A stretch of 64,000 bases of DNA from Variovorax paradoxus (GTDB lineage Bacteria > Pseudomonadota > Gammaproteobacteria > Burkholderiales > Burkholderiaceae_C), in contig NZ_LR743508.1 of NCBI RefSeq assembly GCF_902712855.1, positions 496,001 to 560,000 of the forward strand, in the 5' to 3' direction. Both the position numbers and the translations under genes were made by a program. The notes under the pieces were generated by a model that searched no databases, had not been told where the DNA came from, and worked only from the letters and a program-made list of their open reading frames with translations. The first letter of the stretch is position 1. Each line of letters opens with the position of its first letter. This document shows, one piece after another, positions 16,236 to 25,496 of this stretch.

Positions 16236-17378
16236 ATGAATTCACCCCAACTCCAACGCGGCGTGTTTCTCGCCCTGCTTGCCATCGTCACCGTCGCCTT
16301 CCTGTGGGTGCTGATGCCGTTCTTCGGCGCGGTGCTGTGGGGTGTGGCGTTGGCGATCCTGTTCACGCCGCTGTACAAGTGGCTGCTCAGGAAGATGCGC
16401 GGAAAGCCCAACGCGGCAGCGCTCTCGACGCTGGCCATCTGCCTGTTCATCGTGATCCTGCCGCTGGCGATGGTGGGGGTGTCGCTGGTGCAGGAGGTGG
16501 CGCTGGTCACGCAGAACATCCGGTCGGGGCAGATCAACTTCGCCGCCTACTTCCAGCAGATCCTCGACGCGGCGCCGCAGTGGCTGCTGAACCTGGTCGA
16601 GCGCTTCAACCTGGGCGACATGGCGGCCTGGCAGGCGCGCATCTCGACGGCCGCAGGGCAGGCCAGCCAGATCATCGCGAGCCAGGCGCTGGCGATCGGG
16701 CAGAACACCTTCGATTTCATCGTCAGCTTCTTCGTGATGCTGTACCTGCTGTACTTCCTGGTGCGCGACGGCGCGGGCCTGTCGAAGCGCATGCGCGACG
16801 CCCTGCCCCTGGCCAAGCCGCACACGCACTACCTGCTGAACAAGTTCACCACCGTGATCCGCGCGACCGTGAAGGGCAACGTGGCGGTGGCCATCGCGCA
16901 GGGCACGCTGGGCGGGCTGGCCTTCTGGTTCCTGGGCGTCCAGGGCGCGCTGCTGTGGGCGGTGCTCATGGCATTCCTGTCGCTGCTGCCAGCGGTAGGC
17001 GCCGCACTGATCTGGGGACCGGTGGCCATCTACTTCCTGGCCACGGGGCACTTCTGGCAAGGCGGCGTGCTGATCTTCGTGGGCGTGTTCGTCATCGGCC
17101 TGGTCGACAACATCCTGCGCCCGGTGCTGGTGGGCAAGGACACGCAGATGCCCGACTACATCGTGCTGATGTCGACCATCGGCGGCATGGCGATCTTCGG
17201 CATCAACGGCTTCGTGATCGGCCCGGTGATCGCGGCGCTGTTCATGGCCGCCTGGAGCCTGTTCGCCGATTCGGGCAACGTGGACAACGAGAACGATCCC
17301 ATCGATCCACCGAAGACGCCCGAGGCCGCCGACCCGGCCGTGCAGGCAGCGCGCGAAGCGCGCACGAAACGGGACTGA
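16236..17378 (+). CDS. AI-2E family transporter (YdiK/PerM type)
   Basis: 380 residues with eight predicted helices and the family pattern: N-terminal helix pair (GVFLALLAIVTVAFLWVLMP, AVLWGVALAILFTPLY), a long soluble stretch (about residues 85-160), then clustered C-terminal helices with VDNILRPVLVGKDTQMPD and the glycine-rich GINGFVIGPVIAALF. Homologues export varied small molecules and only some move autoinducer-2, so the substrate is open. The start at 16236 removes a non-conserved upstream extension. It stands alone between GntR and a convergent DMT gene. Confidence 0.88.
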   Translation: MNSPQLQRGVFLALLAIVTVAFLWVLMPFFGAVLWGVALAILFTPLYKWLLRKMRGKPNAAALSTLAICLFIVILPLAMVGVSLVQEVALVTQNIRSGQINFAAYFQQILDAAPQWLLNLVERFNLGDMAAWQARISTAAGQASQIIASQALAIGQNTFDFIVSFFVMLYLLYFLVRDGAGLSKRMRDALPLAKPHTHYLLNKFTTVIRATVKGNVAVAIAQGTLGGLAFWFLGVQGALLWAVLMAFLSLLPAVGAALIWGPVAIYFLATGHFWQGGVLIFVGVFVIGLVDNILRPVLVGKDTQMPDYIVLMSTIGGMAIFGINGFVIGPVIAALFMAAWSLFADSGNVDNENDPIDPPKTPEAADPAVQAAREARTKRD

Positions 17379-17431
17379 GGCAGCGGCGCCAGGTGCGCCG
17401 CACCTTCAACGGCGCGAGATGCGAAGCGCCC

Positions 17432-18388
17432 TCAACGGCGCAGTGCCACCAGCCCGATGCCCGCGAGCACCAGCACGCTGCCGGCGACGAACGGCAGCTC
17501 GAGCGGCTCGCCGAGCAGCCCGACACCCAGCACGACCCCGAACAGCGGCGTGAGGAACGAGAACACGCCGAGGCGCGACGCCAGGTAGCGGCGCAGCAGC
17601 CAGCACCAGGCCAGGAAGCTCACAAACGACACCACGAGGCTCTGGAAGCCCAGGTGCGCCCAGACGAGCGCCGAAGGCTCGAAGTGCCATTGCCCGGTGA
17701 GCCAGGCGGCCGGCAGCAGCAGACAGAAGGCACCCAGCAGCTGGTAGAGCAGCGTCTCGGTGGCGGGCGCGGAGGCCAGGCTGGAGCAGCGGATCGTCAC
17801 TGTGGTCGCGCCCCACGCGACGCCGGCGAGCAGCGCCAGCGCATCGCCCAGCAGCGCACGAGCGCCCGTGCCGGCCGAAGCTGCGTCGCTTCCCAGGAAG
17901 GCCAACGCGATCCCCGCGAACGCCAGCGCGATGCCGCCCACCTGCCGCGCGCCCAGTCGCTCCGCGGGCAGCCGCAGGTGCAGGCCCAGCGCGGCGAAGA
18001 TGGGCGCGGTGTAGAGAAACACCACCACGTGCGACGCGCCGGTGAAACGCAGCGCCTCGGCCACCAGCAGGTACTCCAGCGCAAACAGCGCACCGACCAC
18101 CGCGCCCGGCTTCCAGCGCGCGGCCTGCGCACGTTCGCCGCGGTGCCACATCAACGCGGCCAGCAGCACCAGCGCGATGCCCGAGCGCAGCACCACCATC
18201 AGCATCGGGCTGGCCTGCGCTGCAATGGCCTTCAGCGAGATCTGCTGCAGGCTCCAGGTGAGGCACAGCAGCGTCATGACGCCGATGGCGCGGCCATCGA
18301 GCGGGCCGGGCGCGACCGGCTGGCGCGGCAGCGCCGAGGCACCGGCCGGCACCGGGGACACTGCGTGCAGGGAAGTCGTCGAGTTCAT
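17432..18388 (-). CDS. DMT-superfamily (EamA) transporter
   Basis: 318 residues with ten hydrophobic helices arranged as two EamA repeats (about residues 35-165 and 180-315); a typical repeat end is FTGASHVVVFLYTAPIFAAL. These inner-membrane proteins export amino acids, nucleosides or other metabolites. The start at 18388 is chosen because the nine upstream codons are basic and not conserved. It is divergent from a LysR gene 74 bases away that is its likely regulator. Substrate not readable. Confidence 0.88.
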   Translation of the reverse strand: MNSTTSLHAVSPVPAGASALPRQPVAPGPLDGRAIGVMTLLCLTWSLQQISLKAIAAQASPMLMVVLRSGIALVLLAALMWHRGERAQAARWKPGAVVGALFALEYLLVAEALRFTGASHVVVFLYTAPIFAALGLHLRLPAERLGARQVGGIALAFAGIALAFLGSDAASAGTGARALLGDALALLAGVAWGATTVTIRCSSLASAPATETLLYQLLGAFCLLLPAAWLTGQWHFEPSALVWAHLGFQSLVVSFVSFLAWCWLLRRYLASRLGVFSFLTPLFGVVLGVGLLGEPLELPFVAGSVLVLAGIGLVALRR

Positions 18389-18462
18389 CGGGCGACTGTG
18401 CCGCCCCGTGAGCAAGCTGAAAAGCGCATAATTTTGCAGCCAACCATCCGCTTATCGAATAC

Positions 18463-19329
18463 ATGAGAGACCTGCAGATCGACTGGCTCAAGAGCTTCGT
18501 GGCGGCGGTCGATGCCGGCACGCTCTCGAGCGCGGCCTCCGAAGTGCACCGGTCGCAGTCGGCGATGAGCATGCAGCTCAAGAAGCTGGAGTCGGCCGCG
18601 GGATGCCGGCTGCTGGTGCGCGGTGCGCGACAGCTGCAGCTCACGCACGAAGGCCAGACGCTGCTGGGCTACGCACGCCGCATGCTCGACCTGCATGCCG
18701 AGGCACAGGCCGCGCTGCAGGGCGAGAGCGTCTCGGGCCTGGTGCGGCTCGGCGTGCCCGACGACTATGCCGGCAAGTACCTCACGCCCGCACTCAAACG
18801 CTTCGCGCCGCGGCACGGCGGCGTCGAGATCCAGCTCGACTGCGAGCAGTCGACCTCGCTCATTCCGCGCGTGGCGCGCGGCGAGCTCGACCTGGCGCTG
18901 GTGTCGCGCGACCACGTGCGGCGCGGCACGCTGCTGTTCCACGAGCCGATGGTCTGGGTGGGCTCGGCGCAGTTCGATGTCTGGAGCCGCAACCCGCTTC
19001 CCATTGCCGTCTACGAGGAAGCCAGCCTCGGCCGGCGCAGCGCCATCCACTCGCTGGCCCTGCAGGGACGGCCCTACAAGGTGGTCTACAACAGCTCCAG
19101 CCTCGCGGGCCAGATCGCGGCGGTGGAAAGCGGGCTTGCCGTTGCGGCGCTCACGCAATGCAGCGCACCGCCGAACCTGCAGGTGCTGGGCACCGAACAC
19201 GGGCTCGGTCCGCTCGAGCCGATGCAGGTCGCGCTCTACCGCAGCGCGGCCTCGCGCGGCTCGAAGGCGGTCGACAGCCTGCACCGCATGCTGCTGCAGA
19301 CGTTGCGGCAGTCCGGGCGCCGGACCTGA
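18463..19329 (+). CDS. LysR-family transcriptional regulator
   Basis: 288 residues; helix-turn-helix at residues 3-62 (LSSAASEVHRSQSAMSMQLK, then KLESAAGCRLLVRG) followed by the effector domain. The segment VPDDYAGKYLTPAL is typical of the branch that regulates neighbouring DMT transporters. Divergent from the DMT gene; the 74-base intergenic region contains ATAA and TTAT half sites (18427-18455) but no compact palindrome. It ends just before a convergent second LysR gene. Confidence 0.88.
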   Translation: MRDLQIDWLKSFVAAVDAGTLSSAASEVHRSQSAMSMQLKKLESAAGCRLLVRGARQLQLTHEGQTLLGYARRMLDLHAEAQAALQGESVSGLVRLGVPDDYAGKYLTPALKRFAPRHGGVEIQLDCEQSTSLIPRVARGELDLALVSRDHVRRGTLLFHEPMVWVGSAQFDVWSRNPLPIAVYEEASLGRRSAIHSLALQGRPYKVVYNSSSLAGQIAAVESGLAVAALTQCSAPPNLQVLGTEHGLGPLEPMQVALYRSAASRGSKAVDSLHRMLLQTLRQSGRRT

Positions 19330-19383
19330 GCGCGCACGTCGGGGCGCGCAGCCCTCGAGCGGCCGGGTCCGCACGCGGCGAGG

Positions 19384-20289
19384 TCAGGCGGCCGCCCACC
19401 ACCCTTCGTCGAAGCGCCCCTGCAGGAACGCGACGAAGCCGGACACCTTGCCCGGCACCAGCTTGGGCGAGGGAAACACGGCGTGGATCTCCTGCTCGGG
19501 CAGCGCATGGTCGCCGAGCACTTCGCGCACCTTGCCCGCAGCCAGCGAATCGCTCGCCACGTAGCGCGGCATCAGCGCAATGCCCAGCCCGTCGCGCGCC
19601 GCGGCCAGCACGGCCGACAGGTTGTTCGAGCGAAAGCGCCCCGACACCGGCACCGTGACCGCATCGCCCCTGGGCGTGTGCATGCGCCAGAACTCGTCGC
19701 CGACCACGCTGCTGTAGATCAGCGCCACGTGCGCGCTCAGGTCCTGTGCGCGCTTGGGCGTGCCGTGCTTCTTCAGGTACGCGGGCGAGGCCACCATGAC
19801 CCACGGGTTCACGCCGAGGTAGCGCGCGCCCAGCGAAGAATCGGCCAGCTTGCCCATGCGGATGGCCACGTCGACGCCCTGCGCGATGAGATCGACGTAG
19901 CGGTCCTCGAAGCTCAGGTCGAGCTGCACCTGCGGATGCCGTCGCATGTACTCCAGCGCCAGCGGCACCACCACGCGCCGCCCGAACGCCACCGAGGTGC
20001 CCACGCGCAGCAGGCCCTGCGCCTGGTTCTGCCGCAGCTGCACGATGCTCTCGGCCTCCTCGGCCTCGCGCACGATGGTCTTGCACTTCTCGTAGTACAG
20101 CGCACCGGGCTCGGTGAGGCTCACGCCGCGCGTGTTGCGGTTGAGCAGCCGCACCTTCAACCGCGCCTCGGTGGCGGCGACCTGCTTGGTCACGGTGGGC
20201 TGCGTGGTGTTGAACTCGCGCGCGGCCTTCGAGAAGCTGCCGGTTTCGACCACGCGCACGAACATTTCCATTGCAAGCAAACGGTCCAT
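19384..20289 (-). CDS. LysR-family regulator, divergent from gcl
   Basis: 301 residues from the ATG at 20289 (six more residues if 20307 is used). The winged helix is at residues 1-60 (FSKAAREFNTTQPTVTKQVA) followed by an effector domain of the CrgA-like branch (VRMGKLADSSLGARYLG-type core). It is divergent from gcl-hyi-glxR with 112 bases between starts. A compact palindrome at 20309-20325 sits right where a LysR regulator would bind to control both itself and the glyoxylate operon. The inducer could be glyoxylate or a precursor such as glycolate or allantoin-derived acid; that is inference. Confidence 0.88.
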   Translation of the reverse strand: MDRLLAMEMFVRVVETGSFSKAAREFNTTQPTVTKQVAATEARLKVRLLNRNTRGVSLTEPGALYYEKCKTIVREAEEAESIVQLRQNQAQGLLRVGTSVAFGRRVVVPLALEYMRRHPQVQLDLSFEDRYVDLIAQGVDVAIRMGKLADSSLGARYLGVNPWVMVASPAYLKKHGTPKRAQDLSAHVALIYSSVVGDEFWRMHTPRGDAVTVPVSGRFRSNNLSAVLAAARDGLGIALMPRYVASDSLAAGKVREVLGDHALPEQEIHAVFPSPKLVPGKVSGFVAFLQGRFDEGWWAAA

Positions 20290-20308
20290 GGCGCGCATCG
20301 TAGCCACT

Positions 20309-20325
20309 TATTCCATGGAGGAATA
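20309..20325. promoter_or_regulatory. LysR-type operator between lysR and gcl
   Basis: TATTCC-ATGGA-GGAATA is a perfect 6+6 inverted repeat with a five-base spacer. It contains the T-N11-A core expected for LysR-family sites and lies 77 bases ahead of the gcl start and 20 bases ahead of the divergent LysR start. Confidence 0.6.
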
Positions 20326-20401
20326 GGTTTTATGGCCCGCAGGCGTCTTCTTCGAACAAGCGCTGCTTCCTAAAGTGGGGCCACCTCAAGGAGACATGCA
20401 A

Positions 20402-22195
<1,794 letters not shown>

Positions 22196-22212
22196 GATCC
22201 TGAAGGAAACAC

Positions 22213-22998
22213 ATGCCCAAGTTCGCAGCCAACCTCACGATGCTCTTCACCGAGCTGCCCTTCATGCAACGCTTCGAAGCCGCCGCCAAGGCGGGCTTCG
22301 AGGGTGTCGAGTACCTCTTTCCCTATGCCTTCGACAAGAAGGAACTCGCCGCCGCCCTGCGCGCCAACGGCCTGCAGCAGGTGCTGCACAACCTGCCCGC
22401 CGGCGACTGGGACCGGGGCGAGCGCGGCATCGCCTGCCACCCCGAGCGCACGAGCGAATTCATCGAGGGCATCGGCATGGCGATCGGCTACGCCACGGCG
22501 CTGGGCTGCCCGCAGGTGAACTGTCTGGTCGGCAAGTTGCCCGAAGGCGCGAGCCGCGAGGCCGCGCACCGCACGGTGGTGGGCAACCTGCGCATCGCGG
22601 CGCGCGAACTCGAGGCCGCGGGCCTGCGGCTGCTGCTGGAACCCATCAACACCTTCGACATTCCCGGCTTCTTTCTCACGCGCACGGACCAGGCGCTGGC
22701 GCTGATCGACGAGGTCGGCTCGGCCAACCTGCGCGTGCAGTACGACATCTACCACGCGCAGCGCATGGAGGGCGAGCTGGGCAACACGCTCGCGAAGCAC
22801 CTGGGGCGCATCGGCCACATCCAGCTGGCCGACAACCCGGGCCGCGGCGAGCCGGGCACGGGCGAGATCAACTACCCCTGGCTGTTCCAGCACATCGATG
22901 CGCTCGGCTACGACGGCTGGATCGGCTGCGAATACAAGCCTCGCAGCGACACGGTCAGCGGGCTCGGATGGCGCGAGGCGCTCACGCAACAACAGTGA
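22213..22998 (+). CDS. hyi: Hydroxypyruvate isomerase
   Basis: 261-residue TIM-barrel protein of the xylose-isomerase-like family, interconverting hydroxypyruvate and tartronate semialdehyde. Start KFAANLTMLFTELPF and the metal-site segments LLLEPINTFDIPGFF (E), VQYDIYHAQRMEGEL (D, H), GHIQLADNPGRGEPGTGEI and GCEYKP match the family. It begins 17 bases after gcl and ends 20 bases before glxR, in the order found in many Comamonadaceae. Product passes to the reductase GlxR. Confidence 0.94.
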   Translation: MPKFAANLTMLFTELPFMQRFEAAAKAGFEGVEYLFPYAFDKKELAAALRANGLQQVLHNLPAGDWDRGERGIACHPERTSEFIEGIGMAIGYATALGCPQVNCLVGKLPEGASREAAHRTVVGNLRIAARELEAAGLRLLLEPINTFDIPGFFLTRTDQALALIDEVGSANLRVQYDIYHAQRMEGELGNTLAKHLGRIGHIQLADNPGRGEPGTGEINYPWLFQHIDALGYDGWIGCEYKPRSDTVSGLGWREALTQQQ

Positions 22999-23018
22999 AA
23001 CACACAGGAAACAGAGAC

Positions 23019-23927
23019 ATGGCAACCCAACAGAGAATCGGATTCATCGGCCTCGGCATCATGGGCGCGCCCATGGCGGGCCACCTGCTCGACGCAGGCC
23101 ATCAGCTGTTCGTGAACACGCACGGCAACACGCCCGAGCCCTTCGTGTCGAAGGCCACCATCTGCGCCTCGGCGGCCGAGGTGACGCGGCAGGCCGACAT
23201 CGTCTTCATCATGGTGCCCGACACGCCCGACGTGGAGAAGGTGCTGTTCGGCGCGCCCGGCTCCGAAGGCGTGGCCGCGGGCCTGAAGGGCTCGAGCGGC
23301 AAGGTGGTGGTCGACTGCAGTTCGATCGACCCGATCGCGACGAAGGACTTCGCGCGCCGCATCACGGCACTGGGCGCCGGCTACATCGACGCGCCGGTCT
23401 CGGGCGGCGAGGTGGGCGCCAAGGCCGCGAGCCTGACGATCATGTGCGGCGGCAGCGAAGGCACCTTCGAGCGCGTGAAGCCGCTGCTCGACCTGATGGG
23501 AAAGAACGTCACGCTGGTGGGCGGCGCGGGCGACGGCCAGGTGTGCAAGGTGGCCAACCAGATCATCGTGGCGCTGAACATCGCGGCGGTGAGCGAGGCG
23601 CTGGTGTTCGCCTCGAAGGCCGGCGCCGACCCGGCCCGCGTGCGCCAGGCGCTGATGGGCGGCTTCGCGAGCTCGCGCATCCTGGAAGTGCATGGAGAGC
23701 GCATGATCAAGCGCACCTTCGCGCCGGGGTTCCGCATCTCGCTGCACCAGAAGGATCTGAACCTGGCGATGCAGAGCGCGCGCACGCTGGGCGTGTCGCT
23801 GCCGCAGACCGCCGGCGCGGCGCAGCTGATGAACGCCTGCGCGGCGCTCGGCTACGGCCAGCTCGACCACTCGGCGCTGGTCAAGGCGCTCGAGGTGCTG
23901 GCCCAGCACACCGTGTCCCCCGAATGA
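23019..23927 (+). CDS. glxR: 2-hydroxy-3-oxopropionate (tartronate semialdehyde) reductase
   Basis: 302-residue beta-hydroxyacid dehydrogenase reducing tartronate semialdehyde to D-glycerate. N-terminal Rossmann motif GFIGLGIMGAPMAGHLL, substrate-binding DAPVSGGEVGAK, catalytic lysine in QVCKVANQIIVALNI and C-terminal helix KDLNLAMQSA are all present. The start at 23019 places the Rossmann motif at residue 7. Last gene of the gcl-hyi-glxR operon; glycerate kinase is not next to it. It converges with the flavoprotein gene on the other strand. Confidence 0.94.
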   Translation: MATQQRIGFIGLGIMGAPMAGHLLDAGHQLFVNTHGNTPEPFVSKATICASAAEVTRQADIVFIMVPDTPDVEKVLFGAPGSEGVAAGLKGSSGKVVVDCSSIDPIATKDFARRITALGAGYIDAPVSGGEVGAKAASLTIMCGGSEGTFERVKPLLDLMGKNVTLVGGAGDGQVCKVANQIIVALNIAAVSEALVFASKAGADPARVRQALMGGFASSRILEVHGERMIKRTFAPGFRISLHQKDLNLAMQSARTLGVSLPQTAGAAQLMNACAALGYGQLDHSALVKALEVLAQHTVSPE

Positions 23928-23949
23928 ACCAACCCGCAGCCTGGGGGCG

Positions 23950-25290
23950 CTACGCTTTTTCCAGCGCTTCCTTCAGGTTGCGCCGGCGCAGGGCCCAGGT
24001 CCGGAAGGACTGCGGCAGCACGAAGAGGCTGGAGATGTAGTAGGTGAGCTTGAAGCCCCACATGCGCGACGTGACGGGCGTGTCGCGGAACAGGTCGCCC
24101 GCCAGGATCGACAGCAGCGCCTCGTGCATGCGCCACAGGTTGCGCGGGTACATGAACAGGCCGCGGATGGCCGGGGAGGTGATGCGGTGGATGAACCACG
24201 AGAACACGCGCGGCCCGTAGTCCATCATCTTCTCGTAGCGGCGGAAGGCGCGCTCGGCCTGCTTCGCCTCGCCGCGCAGCCACAGGTCGACCGCGGCGGC
24301 GCCTTCGAAGGCGCTGTTCATCGCCAGGAAGACGCCCGAGGAGAACATCGGGTCGACGAACGCATAGGCGTCGCCCACCATCATGAAACGGTCGCCGCGG
24401 CAGACATCGGCGTCGTAGGCGTAGTTGCCGGTGGTGGTGGCACCTTCGAGCAGCGTGGCGTTCTGCAGGCGCGCGGCCAGCTTGGGCGCCAGCGCGATGG
24501 TCTCCATCAGGAACTGGTCGAGCGAGCCCTTGCGGCGCTTGAAGTACACCGGGGACGCCACCGCGCCCACGCTCACCGTGCCGTCCTTCAGGGGAATGAA
24601 CCAGATCCAGCCATGGTCGAACCAGAACAGCGAGATGTTGCCCTCGGCGCGGCCCGGCCGGCGCTCGGCATTGGCGAAGTGCCCGTAGATGGCGGCGCTG
24701 GCGTGCTTGCGGTTGCGCCGCTTGGTGTCGAACTGGCTCGACAGCAGCGTGTCGCGCCCGCTCGCGTCGATCACGAAGCGCGGGCGCCAGGCGCTCTCGG
24801 TGCCGTCGTCGGCCTTGACCTTCACCAGCGGCCGGTTCTCGGGCGTGCCCTTGCCGGCGTCCATGTCCACGCCCGTCACGCGCAGGCCCTCGAAGGTGCG
24901 TGCGCCGCGCTTGCCGGCATGGCGAAACATCAGTTCGTCGAACTCCGAGCGGCGCACATGCACCGCGTACGGGAAGTTCTTGTCCATGGCCTCGCCGAAG
25001 TCGAACTGGCTCGTGTGCTCGTGCCAGGGCGAGACGAACTCGGCACCGTGCTTGCGGATGCCCATGGCCTCGACCTCGATGCGCAGGCCCAGCCGGTCGA
25101 ACAGCGGCATGTTCATGGGCAGCAGCGACTCGCCGATGTGGAAGCGCGGATGCTGCGCCTTCTCGATCAGCACCACGTCGTGCCCCTTGTCCGCGAGCAG
25201 CGCGGCCACGGTGGAGCCCGCGGGGCCGCCACCGATGACGACGACGTCGGGGTCGGCCGTGCTGAAAGTTTCCTGGCTCGTACCGCGCAT
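23950..25290 (-). CDS. Flavoprotein of the tryptophan-halogenase / FAD monooxygenase group
   Basis: 446 residues. N-terminal dinucleotide fold VVVIGGGPAGSTVAALLA (residues 16-33), then EKAQHPRFHIGESLLP, which is the H-x-G-E-S-L motif of the halogenase/geranylgeranyl-reductase branch. W-x-W-x-I-P, the halogenase signature that keeps out monooxygenase chemistry, is seen as GWIWFIPL, and VGDAYAFVDPMFSSGVFLAM is the second FAD motif. So a flavin-dependent halogenase or a related oxidoreductase is possible; a partner flavin reductase is not adjacent. Start 25290 fits the fold; an upstream ATG at 25368 adds non-conserved sequence. It converges with glxR and is divergent from maeB. Confidence 0.8.
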   Translation of the reverse strand: MRGTSQETFSTADPDVVVIGGGPAGSTVAALLADKGHDVVLIEKAQHPRFHIGESLLPMNMPLFDRLGLRIEVEAMGIRKHGAEFVSPWHEHTSQFDFGEAMDKNFPYAVHVRRSEFDELMFRHAGKRGARTFEGLRVTGVDMDAGKGTPENRPLVKVKADDGTESAWRPRFVIDASGRDTLLSSQFDTKRRNRKHASAAIYGHFANAERRPGRAEGNISLFWFDHGWIWFIPLKDGTVSVGAVASPVYFKRRKGSLDQFLMETIALAPKLAARLQNATLLEGATTTGNYAYDADVCRGDRFMMVGDAYAFVDPMFSSGVFLAMNSAFEGAAAVDLWLRGEAKQAERAFRRYEKMMDYGPRVFSWFIHRITSPAIRGLFMYPRNLWRMHEALLSILAGDLFRDTPVTSRMWGFKLTYYISSLFVLPQSFRTWALRRRNLKEALEKA

Positions 25291-25496
25291 GCGATGCCCC
25301 TCCGCTGTCGTTCTGTGATGTGGTCGAGTTGGCTTTGTGAACCCCGGATAACCATGGTTAACAAGCACGCAGTTTAGCCAAACGGCCCGCCCGTCCCATC
25401 CACGCTATGGGTTCAGGCGTTTTCGGCATTCCCCCCGCGAGAACAAGCCGCGCTTTTGCGGTAGCCTCGTTGCCCGTCTGAAACAAGGAGACTTTC

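Noticed and set aside
13919..16537. 872-codon open frame on the minus strand across dctA and gntR
   Set aside because: It is antisense to clear genes, rich in H, R, Q and A with no family motifs, and arises from the GC-biased third positions.
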